The translations under genes were made by a program, and so were the position numbers. Under the pieces are notes generated by a model. The model was not told where the DNA came from. It did not search any database and saw only the letters and a list, made by a program, of their open reading frames with translations. A DNA stretch of 64,000 bases from an uncultured Eubacteriales bacterium (GTDB taxonomy: Bacteria; Bacillota; Clostridia; Christensenellales; Aristaeellaceae), in contig CACWZI010000004.1 in NCBI GenBank assembly GCA_902765305.1, positions 1-64,000 of the forward strand, in the 5' to 3' direction. Position 1 is the first letter of the stretch, and every line of letters starts with the position of its first letter. Positions 34,526 to 44,844 of the stretch are shown here, piece by piece.

Positions 34526-34564
34526 CCCCGGCTGGCACGCGAGACCAGCCGGGGCTTTTCTTTT
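34526..34564 (+). terminator. Terminator with C-rich upstream stretch
   Basis: CCCCGGCTGG/CCAGCCGGGG, a 10-bp stem with a 9-nt loop and tail CTTTTCTTTT. Upstream 34510-34530 is CCCCCCTCCTGAATCCCCCC, complementary to ribosome-site-like sequence. No upstream gene needs it within 145 bp, so a short C-rich regulatory RNA could end here; no good promoter was found. Confidence 0.7.
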
Positions 34565-34582
34565 GCACGGGTGCCCTGGCGC

Positions 34583-34612
34583 TTGACAAGACGGTGAAGG
34601 GATGGCTATAAT
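34583..34612 (+). promoter_or_regulatory. Promoter of the second giant MscS gene
   Basis: TTGACA (34583-34588), 18 bp, TATAAT (34607-34612). Confidence 0.7.
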
Positions 34613-34683
34613 GCTGTTATGGCGCTTGTGTATAAACGCGGCGAATGACGTCATGCGAAACAGATGATGGTGGTGAACGGGCG

Positions 34684-37560
34684 ATGAAGCATCCGGTGAT
34701 CAAGCTGGTCGGGGCGTTGGTACTGCTGTGCGCGCTGCTCTTTGCATACTATCAAGCGATCAATTCGCGCATCGAGTCGGGGACGTTGCGGTCCTTTGAA
34801 AAATCAAACGCGGAAAAGCTGGACTCGATCATCGAGGCGATGGAAAGCCTTGCCACGGAAAAGGAAAACAAAATGAGCACCCTCTCCGCCCGGATGTGCG
34901 CTTCCGCGAAGCTGGAGGCCGCCCTGCTGGCGCGGTCGGCGGAATACCGGAATCATGCGCCGCGGGAAAACGAGATGACGGTCCGCGTGCGCAACGACCG
35001 CGTGGTCTATCCCGTCGGCAGCACCGTCCGCTTGGAAGAATATGGCGACCTGTTCGCAGATGACGCACAGGTTACCACCGGCACGCTCAGCGGCGTCGAT
35101 GGCGCAGAAGCGCTGAAGGCCGTCCTCTGTGCCTGCCCCCTGGAGGACGGCGCGTATTATGTGCTGTGGGTGGATGAAGAAGACGATCCGAGCCTGTTCA
35201 CGGCCTACAGCGACGAACAGGCGCAGCTGCTGTCCTCCGTTGAAGTCGCCCACGGCGGACTTTTCCTGGACATCGTCGATCGGGGCCAGGGCCTGGAATT
35301 TGGCTATAAATCGTATTTCTTTGATAACTATGAGACGCCGGAGACCATGGGCATCACCCGCCAGGTCCTCGAGGAACGGCCCCATATCCTTCAGATCGGC
35401 GGCGAGCAATACTATTGCGCGTTCCGCACCATCCGGGAGGGCGAGGAAATCGGGGTTTACCTGGCGCAGTTTACCGCCACTGCCTACCAGATGCAAAACC
35501 AGGCGGTCATCATCACCGCGCTGGCCGGGATCATACTGCTTGCGGTCACTGCATGGCATCTGGCGACACAGCGCCTGGTGGTCGACAAGATACTGACCAA
35601 GCCGATGCAGCGCCGCTACAAGCCGTCCAAGATGCGGTGGATGGCACTGGTGCTGGGCGGCATCGGCATCGCGGTCGTCTTTGTGGCGGGGTGCGTGGTC
35701 CATACCATCAGCGATTTTTACGGGCGTTACCTTGAAAGCTACGTTTCATCTGTGATGCTTGAGCAGCGCCTGGAGCAGAGCAACGGCACCCGGGCTTCGG
35801 AGGCGCGGATGCGCGCCGAGTGGCAGCTCGACTGCGCCCGCCGCCTTGGCGAGGCCATCGAGCTGGACCCCGCTCTGGCTGCCGGAGAGCCCCTTTCGGA
35901 ATGCAACGACGCGATCGGCGCCATGTACCTGATGCTGTTCGACGGGGACGGCAACGAGAGCACATGCAGCGCCCGGTATGCCGGCTTCACGCTGGGCACG
36001 GACCCGGAGGATTCGACTACCGATTTCAGGCGGCTGCTGCTCGGGGTGCCCCAGCTGGTCCACGCCCCGGCGGTGGACGAGCGCACCGGCGTGAATACCC
36101 GCATGGTCGGCGTCAGCTGCCGAATGCCGGATAGCCGATACGGCGCGCTGATACTCGCCTTCGAGCCGGACGCAATCGATGAAGCCGCGGAAATCAACGG
36201 CATCGTCTATTCGATGACGAAGCCGGGCTGGGTCACCCTCGTGTTTGACAAGGAGAGCAAGACCGTACTCTATTCAAGCGCTCCGGACGTCATCGGCGCC
36301 GGGGCCGAAGAACTCGGCATCCCGGCGGACAGCATCCGGGACAGCTATATGGACGCCTTCTATCTGATGGGTGAGCGTTCCTACGGCTTTTCCAGTGAAA
36401 TGGATGACAGGGTATACTACTACATCTGCAACACCAGGGGATTGCTGCGGCGAACGCTGCGCTACGGCTGCCTGGTCGGCATCGGGTTTGCGGCCATCTA
36501 CCTGATACTGTCCTTCTATCTGCTGCTGGGCTATACCAACAAGTGGTATGCCTACTTTTCGGTCATCGGCTCTGAATTTGATACCCGCGGCTCGCAGACG
36601 GTGATGGCCGACGGAAAGGTCAAGCACAGCATCGATCCCTCCCGCCGTTGGGCGTTTAGCTTCACGAACTGGCGCAACCTGCTGCCGGAGCAGACCGCAA
36701 AGAGCGTGTTCAGCCTCGGCCTCGGCCTGTGCATGGCCTGGGGCCTCCTCGATGCGCTGATCAACAAATCCGTCTCCAACGGCATCCTGCTGTTCATCAT
36801 CAGCGGGGTTTGGAACCGCGGCTTCAACCTGTTCGCCGTCGTGGCGATCCTGCTGCTGGCCCTGGCCGTCGTGTTTGGGCTGATGATCGTGAAGCTGGCG
36901 CTGAAGCTGACCTCGATGGCGATGGACACCAAGGGCGAGACGATCTGCCGCCTTTGCTACAACCTTCTGCAATACGTGACGGCGATACTGCTGCTGTTCT
37001 ACGCCTTTGAGTTCTTCGGCATCGACGTGCGCGCGCTGCTGGCGCCGCTGGCCCTGGTCTCGCTGGCGCTGTCCATGGGCTCGAGGGAGCTGGTGCAGGA
37101 CATCCTCGCGGGCATCACCATCGTGTTCGAGGGCGAATACCAGGTGGGCGACGTGGTCGACGTGGGCGGCTATCGCGGCAAGGTGGTGGAGATCGGCGTG
37201 CGCACCACAAAGCTGCTGGGCCGTGGCGACAACATCAAGATCATCAGCAACCGGGATGTGCGCAACGTGCTGAACATGAGCCGCATGAATTCCTGGATCG
37301 ACATGGAATTCACGCTGTCCAATACGGTTCCCATGCAAAAGCTCGAGGAGATCATGGAACGGGAGCTGCCCGAAATCGGCCGCTCGATCCCCGACATCAT
37401 CAGCGGCCCGATCTACAAGGGCATCGTTTCGATGAACGGCAACAGGGTGACGGTTGCCGTCACCTGCGAATGCAACGAGGAGGTCAGTTTCCGCGTGCAG
37501 CGCGAGCTCTACGCGAAGTTCCACGAGATGTTTGAACGCGAAAGCCTTCCGCTGGCGTAA
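34684..37560 (+). CDS. Second very large MscS-family channel
   Basis: This 958-residue paralogue of the 16784-19648 protein has TM1 near 7-27 and an extracytoplasmic region to about 275, then two helices. A second extracytoplasmic region follows to about 590, then more helices and a C-terminal MscS pore and vestibule (SLALSMGSRELVQDILAGITIVFEGEYQVGDVVDVGGYRGKVVEIGVRTTKL). Sensor regions differ strongly from the paralogue while the pore is conserved, suggesting different signals. Unlike the first it is a single gene without the secreted and membrane partners. The start ATG has a weak ribosome site. A palindromic repeat follows the stop by 14 bp. Confidence 0.87.
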   Translation: MKHPVIKLVGALVLLCALLFAYYQAINSRIESGTLRSFEKSNAEKLDSIIEAMESLATEKENKMSTLSARMCASAKLEAALLARSAEYRNHAPRENEMTVRVRNDRVVYPVGSTVRLEEYGDLFADDAQVTTGTLSGVDGAEALKAVLCACPLEDGAYYVLWVDEEDDPSLFTAYSDEQAQLLSSVEVAHGGLFLDIVDRGQGLEFGYKSYFFDNYETPETMGITRQVLEERPHILQIGGEQYYCAFRTIREGEEIGVYLAQFTATAYQMQNQAVIITALAGIILLAVTAWHLATQRLVVDKILTKPMQRRYKPSKMRWMALVLGGIGIAVVFVAGCVVHTISDFYGRYLESYVSSVMLEQRLEQSNGTRASEARMRAEWQLDCARRLGEAIELDPALAAGEPLSECNDAIGAMYLMLFDGDGNESTCSARYAGFTLGTDPEDSTTDFRRLLLGVPQLVHAPAVDERTGVNTRMVGVSCRMPDSRYGALILAFEPDAIDEAAEINGIVYSMTKPGWVTLVFDKESKTVLYSSAPDVIGAGAEELGIPADSIRDSYMDAFYLMGERSYGFSSEMDDRVYYYICNTRGLLRRTLRYGCLVGIGFAAIYLILSFYLLLGYTNKWYAYFSVIGSEFDTRGSQTVMADGKVKHSIDPSRRWAFSFTNWRNLLPEQTAKSVFSLGLGLCMAWGLLDALINKSVSNGILLFIISGVWNRGFNLFAVVAILLLALAVVFGLMIVKLALKLTSMAMDTKGETICRLCYNLLQYVTAILLLFYAFEFFGIDVRALLAPLALVSLALSMGSRELVQDILAGITIVFEGEYQVGDVVDVGGYRGKVVEIGVRTTKLLGRGDNIKIISNRDVRNVLNMSRMNSWIDMEFTLSNTVPMQKLEEIMERELPEIGRSIPDIISGPIYKGIVSMNGNRVTVAVTCECNEEVSFRVQRELYAKFHEMFERESLPLA

Positions 37561-37574
37561 AGGCATGGAAAACC

Positions 37575-37622
37575 GTAGCGGCGCCTATCAGGCGCCACAT
37601 GGCGGCAGGTTGCCGCCGCTAC
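37575..37622. repeat. GTAGCGGCG palindromic repeat, copy 2 (48 bp)
   Basis: Identical to copy 1 (13598-13645) except one base. It lies between the convergent MscS and GH43-like genes. Confidence 0.92.
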
Positions 37623-37633
37623 AATCGTAGAAA

Positions 37634-38962
37634 TCAGCGCAGCCGGAACCAGTCCAGCGCCAGCCTGCCCGTCAGGATCAGGGTGATTTCGCGCTCCCCA
37701 GCTTCATTTAGCAGGGATAGGGTCTTTTCGGCGAAATCCGGCTGATCCGCTTCCAGCGTCAGCCTGCCGGCTTCCCTTCCGTCCACGAGGACCGTTACCG
37801 TCGCGCCCGCCTCGCCGCGCAGGCAGAGGGTCATGCACATATCCTGCCGCATGCCGTAGACATGGGGATAGCGCGCGGCATGGGTGCCGGATTCCTGGGC
37901 GATGGCGAAGCCGAGGTGCCGGCCGTCCCGCTTCAGCTCGATCTTCCTCAGGGCGGGGGCATCGATTGCCATGTACCATTCCGCCTGGATCTTCTCCCAG
38001 TCCGCGCAGTACTGCCCGACGCCGTATTCGCGGATTTCCTCGTCGAACATCAGCGTGCCGTCGTCGCACACGTGCAGGTACATCAGCCAGGATTGCCGGT
38101 AGGACCAGCTCTCCAGGCCGCAGCTCACGGCGTAATACCACTGGCCCTTCCACTCCAGGAACGAGCCGTGGTCGATGAAGGCCCTGCCGTCGGGATAGTG
38201 GGGGATGTCCGCGCCGATGTTGCCCCGGTAGATGTAGGGCCCCAGCCGGTTTTCGGAGGTGGCATACCGCCCCGCCCAGTACAGGTACCAGCGTTCACCG
38301 TAGCGAAAGACCTCCGCCTGGTCCGAGCGCAGCACGCCCAGCAGCTCCTCGTGGGTGTTTTCGTCGGGATAGACGGGCACCTTTCGTGCGCTGCCGGGCA
38401 CGACCTCGATCATGTTTTCCTTCAGCCGCATGGCCCAGTAATGGTCCGTCCAGTCGCTGCCGAACACGATCCAGGCCCTGGGGTCCCCGTCGTCGGGCAG
38501 TATCACGTCGGGGTCGTAGGAGTTGGTGGACGTGATGCCCTTGGGCAGCAGCGGCGTCCTGTCCCGGGCGTCGACGAAGGGGCCGTCCGGCCTGTCGCTG
38601 ACCGCCACGCCGGTGGATTCCCCGCCGTGGGAGTAGTACAGGTAGTATTTCCCGTCCCAGGGACTGCGCACGACGTCACAGGCCCAGCAGTCCACGGAAT
38701 CCGGCGGAAGGTAGGTGTCCGCCCGCGCCAGCGTTTTTTTGCACTGCCAGTGGACCAGGTCCTCGCTGAACAGCACGTACCAGTCCCGCATGATGAACCT
38801 GTCCCTGCCCTCGTCATGGCCCACGTAGACGTACATGTTTTCCCGCCCTGTATCCGGGTTGACGAAGATCTTGATGTGGGGGTCGGGAAACATGTTGTCG
38901 GGGGTGCCCGCCGGCTTCAGCGGGTTGCCCCGACGGCAGGTGATTGACTGACGATGCTCCAT
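37634..38962 (-). CDS. GH43-like glycoside hydrolase with C-terminal beta domain
   Basis: This 442-residue five-bladed-propeller type enzyme has FPDPHIKIF (candidate catalytic base Asp), SYDPDVILPDD (Asp) and SDQAEVFRYGERWYLYWAG (Glu), which fit the family's catalytic triad. The last 100 residues form a beta-sandwich-like domain. GH43 and GH117 relatives act on xylan, arabinan or similar; the specificity is not clear. No signal peptide, so it would act on imported oligosaccharides. ATG follows GGAGG (gap 9). Confidence 0.78.
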   Translation of the reverse strand: MEHRQSITCRRGNPLKPAGTPDNMFPDPHIKIFVNPDTGRENMYVYVGHDEGRDRFIMRDWYVLFSEDLVHWQCKKTLARADTYLPPDSVDCWACDVVRSPWDGKYYLYYSHGGESTGVAVSDRPDGPFVDARDRTPLLPKGITSTNSYDPDVILPDDGDPRAWIVFGSDWTDHYWAMRLKENMIEVVPGSARKVPVYPDENTHEELLGVLRSDQAEVFRYGERWYLYWAGRYATSENRLGPYIYRGNIGADIPHYPDGRAFIDHGSFLEWKGQWYYAVSCGLESWSYRQSWLMYLHVCDDGTLMFDEEIREYGVGQYCADWEKIQAEWYMAIDAPALRKIELKRDGRHLGFAIAQESGTHAARYPHVYGMRQDMCMTLCLRGEAGATVTVLVDGREAGRLTLEADQPDFAEKTLSLLNEAGEREITLILTGRLALDWFRLR

Positions 38963-39219
38963 GGTGCTGCACCTCCGTAAATGAATGCGGCCCTGCCGGC
39001 CAAGGCCGGATTGCCGATTATTGACATTATACCACAACTATAAAAATATATAAACAGGTTTTGCAATAGAGCCCGACAGCGTGTACAACAGGACCGGAAA
39101 GGAGCGTCCGCGGGGCGCTCGACCGCAACAACGGCGCGGACAGCGCATGAATACGAGTAACAGCCGGGCAGGCTGTGCCGATGACAGGGGGAATGTGCGT
39201 GGAAGGGAACAGGATCGAC

Positions 39220-40500
39220 ATGGAACGCGGCTCCACAGTCTATCGGACCTATGTGGAGATCCTGCAAAGGGAGCTGGTCAGCGCCATGGGCTGTACGGAG
39301 CCCATCGCCCTGGCTTATTGCGCCGCCGTGGCCCGCGAGACGCTGGGCAGCCTGCCGGAGCGAATCGTGGTCGAGGCCAGCGGCAATATCATCAAGAACG
39401 TCAAGAGCGTCGTCGTGCCCAACACCGGGCGGCGGCGGGGCATTGAGACGGCGGCGGCGATCGGCGCGCTGGCCGGGGACGCGCAGGCCGGGCTGGAGGT
39501 CATCGCCCATGTGGGCGAGGACGCCGTGGCCCGCCTGGGGGATTATCTCCGGCAGACGCCCATCGACGTGAAGCCTCTGGAATCCGACCACCTGCTGGAC
39601 ATGATCGTCACGGTGTACAGCGGGAAGGCATCGGCGAAGGTCCGCATCGCAGGCGAGCACACCAACATTGTGCTGGTGGAAAAGGACGGAGCGGTCCTGC
39701 GTCAGAAGGCCGCGGCGTCGGACGACGATCGTGCGGACGGACCCGACTACGGTCTGTTGAACGTGGAGGACATCTGGGCTTTTGCCTGTACATGCGACCT
39801 GGAGGACGTGCGCGCGCTGCTGGACCGACAGATCGAGTACAACACCGCCATCGCCCGGGAGGGCCTGAGCCACGACTACGGCGCGAATATCGGCAAGGTG
39901 CTGCTTACCACCGGCGACAATCTGCGCACGCGGGCGAAGGCCTGGGCCGCCGCGGGGTCGGATGCCCGGATGAACGGGTCCGAGCTGCCGGTGGTGATCT
40001 GCTCCGGCAGCGGCAACCAGGGCCTCACCGCTTCGCTGCCGGTGATCGTCTATGCCGAGGGGCTGGGTGCAAGCCGGGATGCGCTGTATCGGGCGCTGCT
40101 GATCTCCAACCTCATTACCCTCCGCGCAAAGGCAGGCATCGGCAGGCTTTCCGCCTACTGCGGCGCGGTCAGCGCCGGGGCGGGGGCGGGGGCCGGCATC
40201 GCGTACCTGCACGGCGGCGGATTGCCGGAGATCTCCCACACCATTGTCAACACCCTGGCCATCACCTCGGGCATCGTGTGCGACGGGGCGAAGTCCTCCT
40301 GCGCGGCCAAGATCGCCACCTCCGTCGAGACGGGCATCTTCGGCTATGAGATGTTCCGCAACGGCCAGCAGTTCTGCGCGGGCGACGGCCTGGTGGTCAA
40401 GGGGGTGGAGCGGTCCCTCGAGAACTTCGGACGGCTTGCCCGGAACGGCATGCGCGAGACGGATCACGAAATCATACGCATGATGACGGAACAGAGCTGA
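39220..40500 (+). CDS. UPF0597/L-cysteine desulfidase family protein
   Basis: This 426-residue protein matches the CdsB/YhaM family, Fe-S enzymes that break L-cysteine to pyruvate, ammonia and sulfide (related to serine dehydratase alpha). Conserved Cys motifs are present: MGCTEPIALAY, ICSGSGNQGLTASLP and CDGAKSSCAAKIATSVE. The length is near E. coli YhaM (436). Start MERGS (ATG 39220) is preceded by AGGA at a good distance; a GTG 45 bases upstream is possible. It could supply sulfide or detoxify cysteine. Confidence 0.88.
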   Translation: MERGSTVYRTYVEILQRELVSAMGCTEPIALAYCAAVARETLGSLPERIVVEASGNIIKNVKSVVVPNTGRRRGIETAAAIGALAGDAQAGLEVIAHVGEDAVARLGDYLRQTPIDVKPLESDHLLDMIVTVYSGKASAKVRIAGEHTNIVLVEKDGAVLRQKAAASDDDRADGPDYGLLNVEDIWAFACTCDLEDVRALLDRQIEYNTAIAREGLSHDYGANIGKVLLTTGDNLRTRAKAWAAAGSDARMNGSELPVVICSGSGNQGLTASLPVIVYAEGLGASRDALYRALLISNLITLRAKAGIGRLSAYCGAVSAGAGAGAGIAYLHGGGLPEISHTIVNTLAITSGIVCDGAKSSCAAKIATSVETGIFGYEMFRNGQQFCAGDGLVVKGVERSLENFGRLARNGMRETDHEIIRMMTEQS

Positions 40501-40518
40501 CCATACGAGAGCGGCCGG

Positions 40519-41437
40519 TTGACCATCCGAAACGAGGCGTTCTCCTTCAGCGAGATGCTGGAGCAGATCAACACGATGATCAATTCCCAGTGCCGGGACA
40601 AGGGGCCGCGCTACGAATGCCGGGTCATCGGCCAGGTGGACGACGACTATATCGGCGACGCCATGAAGCTCAAGCAGGTGATCATCAACATACTGGGCAA
40701 CGCGGTGAAGTTCACCCCCGAGGGCGGTTCGGTGACCTTTACCGTGGAATGCATCTCCCGGTTCGGGGGCCAGAGCGCCCTGCGCTTCACCATGCGGGAT
40801 ACCGGCTACCGGCGTGGGCATGGACGCGGCATGCCTGCCCAGGATATTCGATCCGTTCTCCCAGGAGGACGCCGGTCGTTCCAACCGCTACGGCTCCACG
40901 GGCCTGGGCATGGCCATCACCAAGAGCATCGTGGAGCAGATGAACGGCACCATCGCCGTGGAATCCGAGAAGGGTGTGGGCACCACCTTCACCGTGGAGG
41001 TGACGCTTAGGGACTGCGAACGCCGGGAGCGCCAGCAGGACGCGGTGCGCGCCCAGGACCTGCGGGTGCTGATTGCGGAGGACATGGACATCAACGCGGA
41101 GATACTGGCCGACCTGCTGGAGCTGCTGGACGTGGAATCCGAGCGCGCCGAAAACGGCCAGGTCGCCGTGGAGATGTTCGATCGGAGCGCGCCGGGTCAT
41201 TACGACGCCATACTGATGGACGTGCGCATGCCGGTCATGGACGGGCTGGAGGCGACGCGGTCGCTGAGAAAGCTGCCCCGCGCCGACGCCCGGTCGATCC
41301 CCGTCATTGCGATGACGGCCAACGCCTTCGACGAGGATGTGCAGCGCTCGCTGCAGGCCGGCATGAACGCCCCCCTGTCCAAGCCCGTCGATATCGACCG
41401 GCTGAAGGAGACACTTCAGGAATTGATACAGGACTGA
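40519..41437 (+). pseudogene. Hybrid histidine kinase/response regulator remnant
   Basis: The first frame encodes the end of a kinase: KLKQVIINILGNAVKFTPEGG (N box) and MRDTG. A 7-bp tandem duplication near 40802 (ACCGGCT then ACCGGC) shifts the frame. Removing it gives DTGVGMD followed by LPRIFDPFSQED and GSTGLGMAI (second frame from 40814). A complete receiver domain follows, ending KPVDIDRLKETLQE. The sensor, dimerisation and His domains are missing. It is 18 bp from the desulfidase stop. Confidence 0.85.
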
Positions 41438-41443
41438 TTATAG

Positions 41444-42265
41444 ATGACGATATGGGAGGACACCGACATCGCGCTCAATATAGATCCCCTGCAGAAGCAG
41501 ATGCTGGACGACGTCTTTGACGCCTTTACCATGCTCTCAAACGGCGGGTTTGTGTCCCTGATGCACGTGGACGGGGGCTTTACCCGCTATTCGGCGGGGG
41601 GCGGCATGATCTCCAGCGTCGGCACCGAGGTGAGCGCGTCCACCGTGTACACCTGCATGAACTATGCCTATGAGGAATCCCGCAGGCACAAGCACGGCGA
41701 CCTGGTGGATTTCAACGGCAGCGTCAACTACGACGGCACGGAGGCGCTGGAGCTGATCAACACCATACGCGAAAGCGCCGCCGAGGGCTGCCGGGGCTTT
41801 GAGCTGGAATACCTGCCGGTGATCGATGCCCAAACCGATCGCATCAAAGGCGCCGAGGCCATCATCTACTGGCAGGACGCCCGGCACGGCCGGGTGGCGT
41901 CGGAGGCGTTCATGCCCATACTGGAGCGGGATTTCATATTCGAGGAGCTGGGGGATTTCATGCTCGAAAGGGGCCTGTCCGACGGCGTGAGGATGCTCGA
42001 ATGTGATCCGGATTTCCTGCTGTGCCTGGACGTGAACCGCATCCAGCTGGAATCCGGCTACTTCATCGACACGCTGCAGCACTATCTGCGCGCCACGGGC
42101 TTTCCGCCGCCGCAGCTGAGCCTCAAGTTCGACAACGGCTGCCGTTTTATCGGCATGGAGCGCCTGAAGAGCATCATCCAGGCCCTGCATGCCCGGGGGA
42201 TACCCGATTCCCTGTCCCTCGACGCGCTGATCGGAAAATATGATCAGGGCGGGGCGGAGTCGTAA
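41444..42265 (+). pseudogene. Degenerate, truncated EAL-domain protein
   Basis: This 273-residue open frame has an N-terminal part of PAS-like appearance (SNGGFVSLMHVDGGFTRYS), then an EAL-like segment. The motif EAL reads EAI (GAEAIIYW) and the sequence stops before the DDFG region and later catalytic residues. It is surely inactive as a c-di-GMP phosphodiesterase. It has no ribosome site and follows the broken hybrid kinase by 6 bp. It may be still translated, but looks decayed. Confidence 0.65.
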
Positions 42266-42272
42266 ACCCGCC

Positions 42273-42638
42273 CTATTGGATCACATAGCCCTCCTTCTCA
42301 AGCACCCCGGTGGCCCGGTCGAATTGGGCTTCCTTCACGAGGATGTAATCCGTGTTGAAGGTCGACACGGCAAAGATGTCGATGTGATGGTCGAACAGGA
42401 GGGCTGACAGCAGCGAAAGGCTGCTGACCGGGGCGAAGCCCAGCTCACCCTCGATGCGGAAGCCGCGCCAGCCGTCGTTGCGATTGGTCGTGTGAACGGG
42501 GACATCAGACGTGATGCACACGAGGGAGAGCTCCTCGTCCGTCTTCCCGATGAAGAAGAAATCAGCATACAGGTTGATCTCCGCCGGGGACAGTACCTTG
42601 CACACGGTCAACGCATAGGGCAGTTTTCTGAGTAACAT
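42273..42638 (-). CDS. ACT-domain protein (CASTOR-like type)
   Basis: This 121-residue stand-alone ACT protein has RGFRIEGELGFAPVSSLSLLSALLFDHHIDIFAVSTFNTDYILV, the motif of the ACT_7 group, which senses amino acids. No enzyme domain is attached. ATG 42638 follows AGGAG. It has its own promoter and lies convergent with the decayed EAL gene. Confidence 0.82.
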   Translation of the reverse strand: MLLRKLPYALTVCKVLSPAEINLYADFFFIGKTDEELSLVCITSDVPVHTTNRNDGWRGFRIEGELGFAPVSSLSLLSALLFDHHIDIFAVSTFNTDYILVKEAQFDRATGVLEKEGYVIQ

Positions 42639-42704
42639 GGGGGAGATCTCCTTATGGGTTGTGTCTATGGTGGGAGAGGCGATTTCTTCGCCTTTTTTTA
42701 TTGA

Positions 42705-42734
42705 CATTGTACCACAGATTTGTCGGTCGATCAA
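42705..42734 (-). promoter_or_regulatory. Promoter of the ACT-domain gene
   Basis: TTGATC (42734-42729), 18 bp, TACAAT (42710-42705) on the minus strand. The GTGGTAYAATGTCAATAA context also occurs near 39020 ahead of the GH43-like gene. Confidence 0.6.
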
Positions 42735-42771
42735 GCAATAAAAAAATAACATATTTCTTCGCAATTAACGC

Positions 42772-44818
42772 ATCAGCGAGAAGGGCCTGTCCTATGACCT
42801 GAACGACGGCAGCGGACCGAAGGACAGGAAGCCGGATTCGGAGGGCATCTACAACCTGTTCATCGACAACACGGTGGACACGGGTTCCATCAAGATCGAA
42901 AAGCTGTGGCATTCCGGCTCGGACTATGGCCTGACCAACGCTTATGCGCATGATTATGGCGCCAATGATTTTGACCTGGATGAGGAAAACCACCTGTACT
43001 CTAATTCCGATAACGGGGCCACGGCAGTGCTGCTGTCCCTGGGCTGCGTGGTCAACGGCGCTGTCGACGCCGATGCCGTTAGCGATGTGTACGACGATCC
43101 CACAAGCCATGGTCTGACAGCGTCCCAGATCGTCACGATCAACGGCACCAAATACATCAAGCTGGCAAAGGACGACCAGAGTGGATGGCCTACGCTGACC
43201 GTCAGCAACCTGCCCCTGAAGCGCTACGCAGACGTATCCTATACCGACAGGGGCGAGACCAAGACCCATAAAGCGCCGGTGGATGGCTGGTATTTCATCG
43301 AGGAGTACGGCTATGTCGACGCCAGTGGCGACGTGGTTACGGTTGAGAACAAGACGGATGAATGGACGGTCTCTTACGGCTATGTCGACGGCGCGACCAA
43401 CGGCTCCGGCAAGACGGAGAACGTCGCCGGAACGAGCCGCAACCTCATTCGGGCGAAGAAGACCGACCACGACACCCTGACCGTGACCAACGGCTTCTTC
43501 GGCCACCTGCCCTTCAACAAGCAGGATGGCTCCGGCCAGCCGGTTAAAGGAGCGACGTTCAAGCTCGTGCCGAATGCCGCCGGCACCAATAACTTTGTCA
43601 AGAACGGCAATGCGGATCTCGTGCTGACCTCCGATGCGTCGGGTGTGGTTGAAATTCCGACCCTGCCGATGGGCACGTATTGGCTCCAGGAGCAGAGCGC
43701 GCCTGAGGGCTACAGGCTGGTGCAGAACTGGTACAGGGTGGAGATCGGGTATCCCTCGTCCGCGATGTATCTGGACAATGAGGAAGTTTCGGTCATCGAC
43801 AACCCGCCCGTCGGGGCGCTGAAGCTGACCAAGACCGTGCTGGCGAATGGAAAAGCGCCCACTGCCGGCGACACCCATACCGACGGCACCTACGAATTCA
43901 GCATTGACGGCCTGGGCGGCAGCGCATCGAAAACCGCCGATATTCACAGGATCGTGGAGATTACCTTCGAGGGCGGCGTGGCGAAGCATTGCCGCATCCT
44001 GGCGGTAACCTATGACGCGCAAAGCACGCCGAATAAAACGGTGATTGAAGATGCGGATATTACGCAGACGACGGATAACAGCTGGACGGTTCTCGTGACC
44101 GATCTGGAGCCGGGTACCTATACCGTCAGCGAAACCGCGCCGATAAACGGTACGGTCTTGAAGGAGGCGACCGGTGGCGCGACGGTGGATGAGACAGTGG
44201 CTGCGAACACGGTGTTCGTCACCGTCGTTGCGAAGGATATCACGGCCGCGGAAACCAGCGCCCAGGCGACCTTCATCAACAGCTACAACCGGGTCGACGT
44301 GAAGATCGTGAAGATCGACGAGAACACGCGCGGAGGGACCACGCAGAAGCCTCTTTCCAAGGCGCAGTTTTACGCTGGCCGAGGGTAAGGCTGACACGAA
44401 TGGCACAATACAATACAGCAACTACCGGTATGATGCAGAGCATGAAGCCATCGGAACCACGGATGACAACGGCGAGCTGACCTTCGAAAACCTACCCGAC
44501 GGTTGCTATCGTCTCCAGGAGACTCGTGTGCCGGACGGCTATGTGCTGACCAGCGACCCGTACATCTATTTCACCATCGAAGATGGCGCTTTAGACTGGA
44601 CGGACAGCGACGGCACCCTGATCACCGACGGGAAGGAACACAACAAGGTGACCTGTGATAAGGCCAACGCGACCTTCACCGTCGGCAATGAACCCGGCGC
44701 CCGCCTCCCCTCGACCGGCGGCCACGGCACGTGGCCCTACACCCTCAGGGGCACCCTGCTGATCCTCTGCGCCATCGCCATGGCAATGGTGAAGCGGCGC
44801 AGGCAGGAAAATCCCTGA
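42772..44818 (+). pseudogene. SpaA-type LPxTG surface protein, truncated and frameshifted
   Basis: The reading frame opens after a stop at 42766 with no start, signal peptide or ribosome site, so the 5' part is lost. It encodes Cna-B/SpaA pilin-type domains (PVKGATFKLVPNA.., GTYWLQEQSAPEGYRL, PGTYTVSETAP). A T4 run (44368-44371) breaks the frame; removing one T gives KAQFTLAEGKADTNG and restores the last SpaA domain (YRLQETRVPDGYVL), then LPSTG, a hydrophobic segment and KRRRQ. It was a sortase-anchored pilin or adhesin. The single-base shift may be real decay, a phase switch or a sequencing error; the 5' loss makes decay likely. Confidence 0.85.
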
Positions 44819-44844
44819 GCCGGGCATTCCTGTCAATCAAAATA

